Origin: SVTX01 sp045658225
Lineage (GTDB): Bacteria > Bacillota > Clostridia > Oscillospirales > CAG-272
Assembly: GCA_045658225.1 (NCBI GenBank)
Contig: JAZOUO010000075.1
Location: forward strand, 1 to 8,428
Direction: 5' to 3'
Length of the DNA stretch: 8,428 bases
Position 1 is the stretch's first letter; each line of letters starts with the position of its first letter. Position numbers and translations under genes: made by a program. The notes under the pieces were generated by a model. That model was not told where the DNA came from, made no database searches, and saw only the letters and a list, made by a program, of their open reading frames with translations. Positions 1 through 6,137 of this stretch are shown piece after piece.

Positions 1-1198
1 TGTTGAAAAGGTTTACCGCAAGCAGGTAAAGAAGATCAGTGTCCCCGGTTTCAGACCCGGTAAGGCTCCCCGCGCTATGATCGAGAAAATGTACGGCACA
101 GGCGTTTTCTATGAGGACGCTATAAACGACCTTATTCCCGAGAACTACGAGGCAGCTCTTAAAGAGGCAGGCATTGAGCCCGTTGGTCAGCCCGAAATAG
201 ATGTTGTTTCCATCGACGAGAACGGTCTTGTTCTCTCCGCTATCGTACCCGTAAAGCCTGAGTGCAAGATCGAGGGCTACAAGGGCATCGAGGTCACAAA
301 GGACACTGTTGAAGTGACCGACGAGGAGATCGACAAGGAGATCAACATAGTAAGAGAAAGAAACTCCCGTGAGATCGAGGTTACTGACGCTGCTGCTGAA
401 ATGGGCAACGTGACAAAGATCGACTTTGAGGGATTTGTTGACGGCGTTGCATTTGAAGGCGGCAAGGGCGAGGATTATTCCCTCAAGCTCGGCTCCGGCT
501 CCTTCATTCCCGGCTTTGAGGAGCAGGTTGCAGGCCACGTAATCGGTGAGGAGTTTGACGTTAACGTCACCTTCCCCGAGGAATATCACGCAGAGGAGCT
601 TGCAGGTAAGCCCGCTGTATTTAAGGTGACTATCAAGTCAATTGAGAAGATCGAGCTTCCCGAGCTTGACGACGATTTCGCAAAGGACGTTTCCGAATTC
701 GATACATTCGCTGAATACCGCGAGGATATGAAGGCTAAAATCCAGAAGAGACACGAGAGCGCTGCAGAGGCAAATCTTGAGGAGTCGCTTCTCAACGTGC
801 TTATTGAAAAGCTCGAGGCTGACATTCCCGAGGCTATGTTCGTAGCTGAGACCGAGAACTTCGTTCGCGATTACGACAACAGACTCCGTCAGAGTGGTCT
901 TGACCTGCAGATGTACTTCAAGTACACAGGTCTTACACTCGAGCAGCTCCGCGAGCAGCTTCGTCCCCAGGCTGAAAAGCAGGTTAAGGCAAGACTCGCT
1001 CTTGAGACCATCGCTGCTGTTGAGGCTATTGAGGTAAGCGACGAGGAGCTTGAGGCAGAGTTCGCTCTCCTCGCTTCCAACTACAACATGGAAGTTGCAC
1101 AGCTTAAGGAATTCGTTGAGCCCGCTATGGTAAAGGCTGACGTTTCCGTAAGAAAGGCTATGAAGCTCGTTAAGGATAGCGCAGTTATCAAGGCTTAA
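1..1198 (+). CDS. tig: Trigger factor (ribosome-associated chaperone / peptidyl-prolyl isomerase), 5'-truncated by window edge
   Basis: Ribosome-bound chaperone that shields nascent chains at the exit tunnel and carries a prolyl-isomerase domain. The reading frame is open from base 2, so the gene begins upstream; 398 residues are visible, against about 430 for the family. The signature GFRPGKAPR, the ribosome-docking loop of the N-terminal domain, is at visible residues 16-24. The FKBP-type PPIase domain follows (about residues 135-214, bases 404-643, with IDFEGFVDG and FIPGFEEQ). The remainder is the long charged helical C-terminal arm domain that forms the chaperone cradle. The first internal ATG, at 77, lies after the docking loop and is not the true start. 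The gene ends in TAA at 1196-1198, 95 bases before clpP; tig-clpP-clpX is a widely conserved order. Codon choice is strongly biased (AAG, CTT, GAG), fitting high expression. Identification is secure; only the N-terminus is missing. Confidence 0.97.
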   Translation, partial: VEKVYRKQVKKISVPGFRPGKAPRAMIEKMYGTGVFYEDAINDLIPENYEAALKEAGIEPVGQPEIDVVSIDENGLVLSAIVPVKPECKIEGYKGIEVTKDTVEVTDEEIDKEINIVRERNSREIEVTDAAAEMGNVTKIDFEGFVDGVAFEGGKGEDYSLKLGSGSFIPGFEEQVAGHVIGEEFDVNVTFPEEYHAEELAGKPAVFKVTIKSIEKIELPELDDDFAKDVSEFDTFAEYREDMKAKIQKRHESAAEANLEESLLNVLIEKLEADIPEAMFVAETENFVRDYDNRLRQSGLDLQMYFKYTGLTLEQLREQLRPQAEKQVKARLALETIAAVEAIEVSDEELEAEFALLASNYNMEVAQLKEFVEPAMVKADVSVRKAMKLVKDSAVIKA

Positions 1199-1211
1199 TT
1201 TCAGAATTTTT

Positions 1212-1258
1212 GTGCCGTACTTGACACATCGGCGAGCGACCCGTGTTAAGTACGGCAC
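1212..1258 (+). repeat. Long inverted repeat / RNA hairpin in the tig-clpP spacer
   Basis: The left arm 1212-1227 and right arm 1243-1258 pair over 16 positions; 15 are Watson-Crick and 1223/1247 is G-U in RNA. The loop is 15 nt. No T-run follows on either strand, so it is not a canonical intrinsic terminator. It could be an mRNA-processing or stabilising element, a 3' protective hairpin for the tig transcript, or a two-fold operator. A perfect TTGACA (1221-1226) lies inside the left arm, with a weak TGTTAA 17 bases further on; a clpP promoter here is possible but weakly supported. Confidence 0.75.
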
Positions 1259-1293
1259 TATTACACACCAATATTCAGAAAGGCAGAGTTATA

Positions 1294-1899
1294 ATGGATT
1301 TTTATAATATGAAAAATGCACTTGTTCCTATGGTGGTTGAACAGACGGGACGCGGCGAGCGCTCCTATGACATTTTTTCGCGTCTTCTCAACGACAGAAT
1401 AATATTCTTGTCCGACGAGGTAAACGATGCGACCGCTTCCCTTGTGGTCGCGCAGATGCTCTTCCTTGAAGCGCAGGATCCCACAAAGGATATTTGCTTT
1501 TATATCAACAGCCCCGGTGGATCTGTGACCGCAGGTATGGCTATTTACGACACTATGCAGTACATCAAGTGCGACGTCTCCACTATCTGTATAGGTATGG
1601 CGGCAAGCATGGGCGCATTCCTTCTTTCTGCGGGTACTAAGGGCAAGAGAATTGCTCTCCCCCACAGTGAGATTATGATACACCAGCCTCTCGGTGGCGC
1701 GCAGGGTCAGGCGTCGGACATCAAGATCCGCGCAGAGCTTATCCTCCGCACACGCGATATGCTCAACAAGATACTCTCCGAGAACACGGGTAAGTCTATA
1801 AAGCAGATTGAAAAGGACACCGACAGAGACTACTTTATGACCGCGCAGGAAGCGCTTGAGTACGGCATTATCGACCGCATACTCGACAAGCACGAATAA
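1294..1899 (+). CDS. clpP: ATP-dependent Clp protease proteolytic subunit ClpP
   Basis: Serine peptidase of family S14, 201 residues. It assembles into the two-ring tetradecamer that degrades substrates unfolded by ClpX or other Clp ATPases in the cytoplasm. The catalytic triad is complete: Ser105 in GMAASMGAF, His130 in MIHQPLGG and Asp179 in DTDRDYF. Relative to Bacillus subtilis Ser98/His123/Asp172 this is a constant offset of 7, caused by a longer N-terminus. The oligomer and substrate strand motifs INSPGGSVTAG and HQPLGGAQGQA are also intact. The ATG at 1294 was chosen because GAAAGG at 1278-1283 lies 10 bases upstream. The frame is open further upstream only through the hairpin. An alternative ATG at 1309 lacks a ribosome site. 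clpX begins 18 bases after the stop, so the two are co-translated partners. No CtsR- or CIRCE-type operator is visible upstream. Confidence 0.98.
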   Translation: MDFYNMKNALVPMVVEQTGRGERSYDIFSRLLNDRIIFLSDEVNDATASLVVAQMLFLEAQDPTKDICFYINSPGGSVTAGMAIYDTMQYIKCDVSTICIGMAASMGAFLLSAGTKGKRIALPHSEIMIHQPLGGAQGQASDIKIRAELILRTRDMLNKILSENTGKSIKQIEKDTDRDYFMTAQEALEYGIIDRILDKHE

Positions 1900-1917
1900 T
1901 TTTTGAAAGGTCACGAC

Positions 1918-3255
1918 ATGGCATCTGAAAACAATCGTACTCCGCACAGCTCAAATCTCAGATATTGCGCTTTTTGCGGACAAAATGAAAATCAGGTAAA
2001 CTTTCTTATCCCCTCCTCGTCGGGAGTATATATTTGCGACTTTTGTGTTGAGGCGTGCTCGGAGCTGATATATGAGTCAACTGCCACACACGCAACCCAC
2101 GAGCTTTCGTTTGAAACTCTCCCCAAGCCCCAGCAGATAAAAGAAACTCTTGACGAGTACGTTATCGGTCAGGACGACGCAAAGGTTGCGCTCTCGGTTG
2201 CGGTATATAATCATTACAAGAGAATACTCAACAAATCCGAGTCGGGCTCACACAAGAGAAGACGAGTAAAGATTCAACCCGAGGAGCACGACGTTGAGAT
2301 ACAAAAGAGCAACGTCCTTCTTCTCGGCCCTACGGGCGTAGGTAAGACGTACCTTGCGCAGACGCTCGCAAAAACCCTCAAGGTTCCCTTTGCGATTGCC
2401 GACGCGACAACTCTCACCGAGGCAGGCTACGTTGGCGAGGACGTTGAAAATATCCTTCTCCGTCTCATTCAGGCGGCAGACTACGACATTGAGCTTGCAG
2501 AAAAAGGAATTATATATATCGACGAGATAGACAAGATCTCACGAAAGAGTGAGAACCGTTCTATCACCCGTGACGTATCGGGCGAGGGTGTTCAGCAGGC
2601 GCTTCTCAAGATCCTTGAGGGCACAGAGGCAAACGTTCCCCCGCAGGGCGGACGTAAGCATCCCACACAGGAATTTATGAAGATAAATACCGAGAATATC
2701 CTCTTTATCTGCGGCGGCGCATTTGACGGACTTGACAAGGTCATCGGCAAGCGCAAGGGCGGAAACACTATCGGCTTTGGCAGCGCAGTTGCATCCGTTG
2801 CAGAAGCGGGCGCGGGAATTTACAAGGACGTCACGGCGCACGACATAGTAAAGTTCGGTCTTATCCCCGAGCTTGTGGGCAGACTTCCCGTAATCGTTTC
2901 CCTCTCCGAGCTTGACAACGACGCACTTGTAAAAATACTCAAAGAGCCCAAAAACGCAATAATCAAGCAGTATATCAAGCTCTTTTCGATGGACGGTGTA
3001 AAGCTCTCGTTTGAGGACGAGGCTCTCACAGCTATTGCATCCCTAGCGACAGAGCGACACACAGGCGCGCGCGGACTTCGTTCCATTATGGAGTCGTTTA
3101 TGACAAAGATAATGTACGACGCACCCTCCCGCGACGATATATACGAGGTAATTATAACCGAGGGCTGCGTGAAAAACGGAGAATATCCCAAGATAGTTCT
3201 GAAAGCTCCCGAGCTTTCAGCTCCGCAGATTGCTGCTCCCGCGTCGAATCAGTAA
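1918..3255 (+). CDS. clpX: ATP-dependent Clp protease ATP-binding subunit ClpX
   Basis: AAA+ unfoldase that recognises tagged or native substrates and threads them into ClpP; 445 residues. Domains in order: N-terminal C4 zinc-binding dimerisation domain (Cys17, Cys20, Cys40, Cys43); linker; AAA+ module with Walker A GPTGVGKT (137-144), pore-1 loop GYVG (170-173) and Walker B IIYIDEID (198-205); RKH substrate loop (246-248); ClpP-docking IGF loop (285-287); and sensor-2 GARG (383-386) in the small domain. Every functional motif is present. The ATG at 1918 is preferred: GAAAGG at 1905-1910 sits 7 bases upstream. A TTG at 1903 in the same frame would put the ribosome site inside the gene. Slightly unusual is a basic insert (about 105-130, HKRRR) between the first helix of the AAA+ region and the Walker A strand, where Bacillus and E. 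coli ClpX have a shorter linker. The gene ends in an intrinsic terminator. Confidence 0.98.
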   Translation: MASENNRTPHSSNLRYCAFCGQNENQVNFLIPSSSGVYICDFCVEACSELIYESTATHATHELSFETLPKPQQIKETLDEYVIGQDDAKVALSVAVYNHYKRILNKSESGSHKRRRVKIQPEEHDVEIQKSNVLLLGPTGVGKTYLAQTLAKTLKVPFAIADATTLTEAGYVGEDVENILLRLIQAADYDIELAEKGIIYIDEIDKISRKSENRSITRDVSGEGVQQALLKILEGTEANVPPQGGRKHPTQEFMKINTENILFICGGAFDGLDKVIGKRKGGNTIGFGSAVASVAEAGAGIYKDVTAHDIVKFGLIPELVGRLPVIVSLSELDNDALVKILKEPKNAIIKQYIKLFSMDGVKLSFEDEALTAIASLATERHTGARGLRSIMESFMTKIMYDAPSRDDIYEVIITEGCVKNGEYPKIVLKAPELSAPQIAAPASNQ

Positions 3256-3283
3256 TACGCGTTTTAATTGCTAATAAAAAACC

Positions 3284-3319
3284 AAAATCCGCATATGGAC
3301 TTGTCTTTCTGCGGATTTT
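3284..3319 (+). terminator. Intrinsic terminator of clpX
   Basis: A perfect 10-bp stem, 3284-3293 with 3310-3319, encloses a 16-nt loop. The right arm ends in TTTT and continues into T/A-rich sequence. It begins 28 bases after the clpX stop. Because the stem starts with AAAA it could also stop antisense transcription. It overlaps the promoter of the next gene. Confidence 0.8.
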
Positions 3320-3329
3320 ATGTTATAAT
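3301..3329 (+). promoter_or_regulatory. Sigma-A-type promoter for the 3353 gene, overlapping the clpX terminator
   Basis: The -35 box TTGTCT (3301-3306, 4 of 6 consensus) lies 17 bases from a perfect -10 TATAAT (3324-3329). TG at 3321-3322 adds an extended -10. The expected start of transcription is near 3336, leaving a leader of only about 17 nt that contains the AAGGAGG ribosome site (3341-3347). The -35 box lies in the loop of the clpX terminator and the right arm of its stem forms part of the spacer. Confidence 0.7.
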
Positions 3330-3352
3330 ATAAAAAATACAAGGAGGCTGTT

Positions 3353-3757
3353 ATGCAATCTATTTTTGAAATAAAAAATCCAATGTTTTTTGATGAAAGC
3401 AAATTCCAAAACATGAAGGACATCGCGAAAGCATTGCTGTCGGGTAAAGAGAAAAAGCAATATACTCAAGCGATAGTATTGTTATCCTCTCTTGGAAATG
3501 AATATAGCGCGGTTATTGAAAATGCTTTATCAGTCGAGAAAAGCGATGAGAAAGCCTTGCTTGACAAATTGATTTCCGCATCTGACACAAAAATAGACTT
3601 CATTTTATGCTTATGGCATGAATGCTCGGTTGATATTCCTTCCTATGATTTCAGAAAAATGCTTTGCGCGTTAAATCCTGACAATGCAAATTCGGGCATA
3701 TTCGTTATTACACGAGACGGCTATTCGGTTATTAAATTAGGAAACACTCTAAAATAA
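3353..3757 (+). CDS. Small A+T-rich protein of unknown function
   Basis: A 134-residue protein that I cannot assign to a family. It has no signal peptide, membrane helix or metal-binding cysteine pairs (Cys85, Cys90 and Cys105 are scattered). Residues about 17-100 look mainly helical with alternating charged and hydrophobic positions; the C-terminal 20 residues (IFVITRDGYSVIKLG) look like a beta hairpin. The coding case is strong: AAGGAGG five bases before the ATG, an extended -10 promoter, and a dedicated terminator after the stop. By hand count the gene is about 35% G+C, against roughly 50-57% in sampled stretches of clpX and the facing gene, and its codons prefer A/T at third positions. 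It is a stand-alone transcription unit set between clpX and a convergent cluster, at a place where some Clostridia carry lon. Horizontal acquisition is a reasonable inference, not shown. Confidence 0.85.
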   Translation: MQSIFEIKNPMFFDESKFQNMKDIAKALLSGKEKKQYTQAIVLLSSLGNEYSAVIENALSVEKSDEKALLDKLISASDTKIDFILCLWHECSVDIPSYDFRKMLCALNPDNANSGIFVITRDGYSVIKLGNTLK

Positions 3758-3763
3758 AAGTAA

Positions 3764-3797
3764 TACCCCGACAGACAAATCTGTCGGGATATTTTTT
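3764..3797 (+). terminator. Terminator between the converging 3353 gene and the MBL-fold gene
   Basis: A 9-bp perfect stem, 3767-3775 with 3780-3788, has a CAAA tetraloop. It is extended by three A-T pairs after one mismatch, and a six-T run follows at 3792-3797. Orientation fits the + strand gene ending at 3757. It touches the stop codon of the facing - strand gene and may also end that transcript, though less ideally because only TATTACTTTTA follows on that strand. Confidence 0.85.
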
Positions 3798-4692
3798 AAT
3801 CCACATATTCAAACTCCTCACCGTCGCAGGTAAAGACAATGCTTCCTTCTTTATCGGTACGGAGGAGCTGTATTCCAAACAAGTTCAGTCTGTAAACAAC
3901 CTCGGATGCGGGGTGTCCGTATGTATTGTCCGTGCCACAGCAGGCTACCGCGTATTCGGGTGAAGTTATCTCAAGAAATCTATACGAGCTTGAGGTCTTT
4001 GAGCCGTGATGCCCGAGCTTTAATATGTCGCAGTCAAGAAAATCTCCGTATTCTGCTATCATCTCCGCCTCGGAGTCGGTCTCCGCGTCACCCGTAAGTA
4101 TCACCGAGCACTCGCCAAACTCGCATTTGAGCACGACACTCGTGCTATTTACCTCGTCGTATTCCTCATACTCCTTATTGGGCGCGATTACCGTGCTTTT
4201 GCATTCACCCACGTAAAAGCTCTCACCCGATACTGCTTCGATAACGTTTATGTCTCTGTCCTCTATGAGCGACAGAAGCGTTATATACATATCAATATCC
4301 TCGTCGGCGTCGGTCATTATCACGTTCTCAACGTCAAACTCCTTGACTATCATATCCGCGCCGCCTATATGGTCGTCGTGCGGATGTGTCAGGACAAGAT
4401 ATTCAAAGGACTCAATCTCAAGGTCATATAGATAACTTTTGAGTTGAGCTTCGGAGCTATTTGTGCCCGTGTCAATCAGCATATTCCCCTCGGGTGTCAT
4501 GATCAGAATACAGTCTGCCTGTCCCACGTCAATAAAATGCAGGACTATTCCGCCGTCTTCAAGAGTGTTGGCTACGATATCCTCCTCGATAAATCTATCT
4601 CGGAAAATATATAGACCCACTCCGCACAGAACAAGCACTAGCAAGACCGCGACTGATATTATAATAATCTTCAGTAGTGTCTTTTTTGTCAT
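3796..4692 (-). CDS. Membrane-anchored ComEC-like metallo-beta-lactamase-fold hydrolase
   Basis: A 298-residue protein with one N-terminal membrane helix (residues 6-28, preceded by lysines) and an extracytoplasmic MBL-fold domain resembling the C-terminal domain of the DNA-uptake protein ComEC/Rec2. Metal-site motifs are intact: FIDVGQAD (53-60), THPHDDH (102-108), LTGDAE (199-204) and LGHHGS (226-231); GHP (259-261) is also typical. The ComEC membrane channel and OB domain are absent, so this is the stand-alone form common in Clostridia. It is predicted to be a zinc-dependent phosphodiesterase or nuclease at the cell surface; the substrate is unknown, and calling it a competence protein would overreach. 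The ATG at 4692 has AGGA (4701-4698) five bases upstream. It follows the zinc-ribbon membrane gene after a 43-base gap containing a hairpin, so it is probably the second gene of a two-gene unit. Confidence 0.9.
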   Translation of the reverse strand: MTKKTLLKIIIISVAVLLVLVLCGVGLYIFRDRFIEEDIVANTLEDGGIVLHFIDVGQADCILIMTPEGNMLIDTGTNSSEAQLKSYLYDLEIESFEYLVLTHPHDDHIGGADMIVKEFDVENVIMTDADEDIDMYITLLSLIEDRDINVIEAVSGESFYVGECKSTVIAPNKEYEEYDEVNSTSVVLKCEFGECSVILTGDAETDSEAEMIAEYGDFLDCDILKLGHHGSKTSSSYRFLEITSPEYAVACCGTDNTYGHPASEVVYRLNLFGIQLLRTDKEGSIVFTCDGEEFEYVD

Positions 4693-4703
4693 ATCTATCC
4701 TAA

Positions 4704-4731
4704 ATACTCCCCGACAAGTATCGGGGAGTAT
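4704..4731 (-). repeat. Strong hairpin between the zinc-ribbon gene and the MBL-fold gene
   Basis: A perfect 11-bp G+C-rich stem, 4704-4714 with 4721-4731, has a 6-nt loop. It starts 4 bases after the stop of the upstream gene and ends two bases before the AGGA ribosome site of the MBL gene. On the - strand it is followed by TTAGGATAG, not a real T-run, so termination would be weak or partial. It may be an attenuator, an mRNA-stability element, or a block to initiation on the MBL gene. Confidence 0.7.
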
Positions 4732-4735
4732 GATT

Positions 4736-5203
4736 TTATTTCATTTTCTTTGCTTTTACGAAAAATCTGTGAGAGCATTTGGGGCATCTTACCGCGTTCT
4801 TGCCAGCCTTGTAAGGCAAGCGGAGAGTATTTCCGCATTTTGTGCAGTCGCGGTAGATAAATCCAGCACCGTCCCTGGGGCCATTCTTAGTCTTTGCGGA
4901 CGTATTGCCCGAGAAAAATCTCGCAACTGCTCTGCGAGCCTTGAGATATATTTCATTCTCACGTCTGCGCTTGTAGATGTTTCTTGAAAAGCATCTGAAC
5001 ATAGACCAAATTATAAGCACGAGGTTAAGTGTGATTATTGCATAAAGGATTATTGCGCCCACAAAGTACTTGCCTATAAAAAAGCTGAGTATCCATTCAA
5101 GTACCAGACTGATAAGAATAAACACGCTTATAAAATTATAAAGCTGATCCGTACCGTATCTTCCGTACATAAATCTGTAAAGCTTATCCTTAAATTTTCC
5201 CAT
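4736..5203 (-). CDS. Two-helix membrane protein with C-terminal zinc ribbon
   Basis: A 155-residue protein of unknown function. A basic N-terminus (1-20) leads to two membrane helices (about 21-43 and 46-70) with a very short connection. A strongly basic segment follows (KRRRENE, 77-83), then a probably flexible linker (about 97-115) and a C-terminal zinc ribbon with CTKC (120-123) and CPKC (140-143), i.e. C-x2-C-x16-C-x2-C. The positive-inside rule places both ends, and so the ribbon, in the cytoplasm. A ribbon tethered to the membrane could bind nucleic acid or a protein partner; nothing in the sequence decides. Start: GGAGG at 5215-5211 lies 7 bases before the ATG. The gene follows a terminator and a 140-base A+T-rich leader with nested palindromes, so it probably has its own promoter and is the first gene of a unit with the downstream MBL hydrolase. 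Confidence 0.88.
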   Translation of the reverse strand: MGKFKDKLYRFMYGRYGTDQLYNFISVFILISLVLEWILSFFIGKYFVGAIILYAIITLNLVLIIWSMFRCFSRNIYKRRRENEIYLKARRAVARFFSGNTSAKTKNGPRDGAGFIYRDCTKCGNTLRLPYKAGKNAVRCPKCSHRFFVKAKKMK

Positions 5204-5270
5204 TATTTTGCCTCCGAATAGTTATATAAGTTCAAATATATATTATCATAGCCCTATATTTTAAATTTTA

Positions 5271-5328
5271 TCACTAAATAATTAACACCGTGTTAACTGA
5301 ACACGGCAAACAAGGAATGTTTTAGTGA
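5271..5328 (-). repeat. Nested palindromes upstream of the zinc-ribbon gene
   Basis: Three overlapping symmetries occur here. The outer arms TCACTAAA (5271-5278) and TTTAGTGA (5321-5328) are exact complements. Inside them, TTAACAC-C-GTGTTAA (5282-5296) is a perfect 15-base DNA palindrome, and CCGTGTT (5288-5294) can instead pair with AACACGG (5300-5306) as a 5-nt-loop hairpin. The last two options share the same central arm and exclude each other. The tight palindrome resembles a dimeric repressor site, but I do not recognise the regulator. Confidence 0.6.
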
Positions 5329-5345
5329 ATTTTAGGTGATTAAAT

Positions 5346-5378
5346 AAAAATGAAGCGATATAAAATCGCTTCATTTTT
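5346..5378 (-). terminator. Intrinsic terminator closing the S41 protease-greA-5378 operon
   Basis: A perfect 14-bp stem, 5346-5359 with 5365-5378, has a 5-nt loop and A-runs and T-runs on both flanks. It therefore works on paper in both directions. On the - strand it directly follows and overlaps the stop codon of the gene ending at 5378, and a T-rich tail (TTTTTATTTAAT) follows. It separates this operon from the zinc-ribbon/MBL pair. Confidence 0.9.
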
Positions 5379-6103
5379 TACTGTCCGAAATTGACTATTG
5401 CTTTATAGCACTCCATCATTGCGGCATATGTATCTTCCTTTGAGCTCTCGCCGTATATGTATGGCTTTGTAAGGCAAACGTACGTATCCGCAGGCATGAC
5501 CTTAAACGCATCAAGCTCATATATAGGTAAATCACCCAGACGTACGCCGTAGCCGTCCTCGGTAATACCCACAGGCTTATTCTCGCCAAATAAATCACTC
5601 ATAGACTGCAATCTTTCGCGAGCCACGAAATTTTTGTAAAGCTCAACGCCCACAAAATATATCGAGCATTCACCCGACGAAACATAATCGTCGTAATTGC
5701 TCTTATTTGTGGTGTTTTGGGACAAGTCAATCTCTGAGGAGTTCAATCCCTCAAGATCGTTTTCGTAGTATATAGTGTAATTGCTAAACTTAACAATCTT
5801 CTTTCCGTCGCCTGTGTAATCCTCAGGAATTATTTTTCCAAGTTCGGTCTCAATGTCAGCACACTGGTTGGGTGACATATACGCAGGACCTGCAAACGTC
5901 ACTGCCACATCATTTTCGGTGCGGCTGAATATCTGCACAAGACCAATAATGAGTACCACAAGGAAAAAAGCACCTACAATAACTACCCATTTATAGTGAT
6001 ACCAGAAATTGTCAAGCTTTGAGAGAAGCTTGCTTTTACTCGCAAAGCTCACGCTGTCGCCGTCAAGCTTTTCTTCTGCGATATTTTCTTTATTTTTGTC
6101 CAT
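5378..6103 (-). CDS. Single-pass membrane protein of unknown function
   Basis: A 241-residue protein not assigned to a named family. It has a polar, acidic N-terminus (1-29), an aromatic-basic stretch NFWYHYKW (32-39) abutting the membrane, one membrane helix (about 39-59), and an extracytoplasmic domain of about 180 residues. That domain has mixed alpha/beta character, is rich in Tyr, Asp and Asn, and shows no catalytic motif. With lysine residues before the helix, the N-in/C-out orientation is favoured. An aromatic-rich KLDNFWYxxKW pattern before a single helix is, from my general knowledge, seen in clostridial envelope hypotheticals; I could not check this. Start: AGGGG at about 6118-6114 precedes the ATG by 8 or so bases. 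It begins 34 bases after greA ends and is the last gene of that operon, with a strong terminator over its stop codon. Confidence 0.87.
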   Translation of the reverse strand: MDKNKENIAEEKLDGDSVSFASKSKLLSKLDNFWYHYKWVVIVGAFFLVVLIIGLVQIFSRTENDVAVTFAGPAYMSPNQCADIETELGKIIPEDYTGDGKKIVKFSNYTIYYENDLEGLNSSEIDLSQNTTNKSNYDDYVSSGECSIYFVGVELYKNFVARERLQSMSDLFGENKPVGITEDGYGVRLGDLPIYELDAFKVMPADTYVCLTKPYIYGESSKEDTYAAMMECYKAIVNFGQ

Positions 6104-6137
6104 ATCTGCGACCCCTTGTGTTGTTTTGGGTCAAAAC

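Noticed and set aside
638..1258. Long open frame (206 codons) antisense to the end of tig
   Set aside because: Leu/Ser/Cys/Val-rich product typical of an antisense shadow of Glu/Lys/Ala-rich coding sequence; it also starts inside the tig-clpP hairpin with no ribosome site.
1903..1917. TTG start giving ClpX five extra residues
   Set aside because: The GAAAGG ribosome site would lie inside the coding sequence; the ATG at 1918 has proper spacing to it.
1261..1947. Long open frame (228 codons) antisense to clpP
   Set aside because: It is the complement of a strongly codon-biased clpP, has no ribosome site or recognisable domain, and its low-complexity content follows from the sense codons.
4463..4987. 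Open frame of 174 codons on the + strand across the MBL and zinc-ribbon genes
   Set aside because: It runs antisense through two well-supported genes and the hairpin between them, and lacks a ribosome site or a plausible domain.
5245..5250. TATGAT on the - strand as -10 of the zinc-ribbon gene
   Set aside because: A promoter must exist in this A+T-rich stretch, but no -35 box better than 2 of 6 lies at 17 bases, so the exact site cannot be supported.
6123..6137. Small hairpin (GTTTTG/CAAAAC) between greA and the downstream gene
   Set aside because: Only 6 bp with a 3-nt loop, mostly A-T, and no T-run; too weak to call a terminator.
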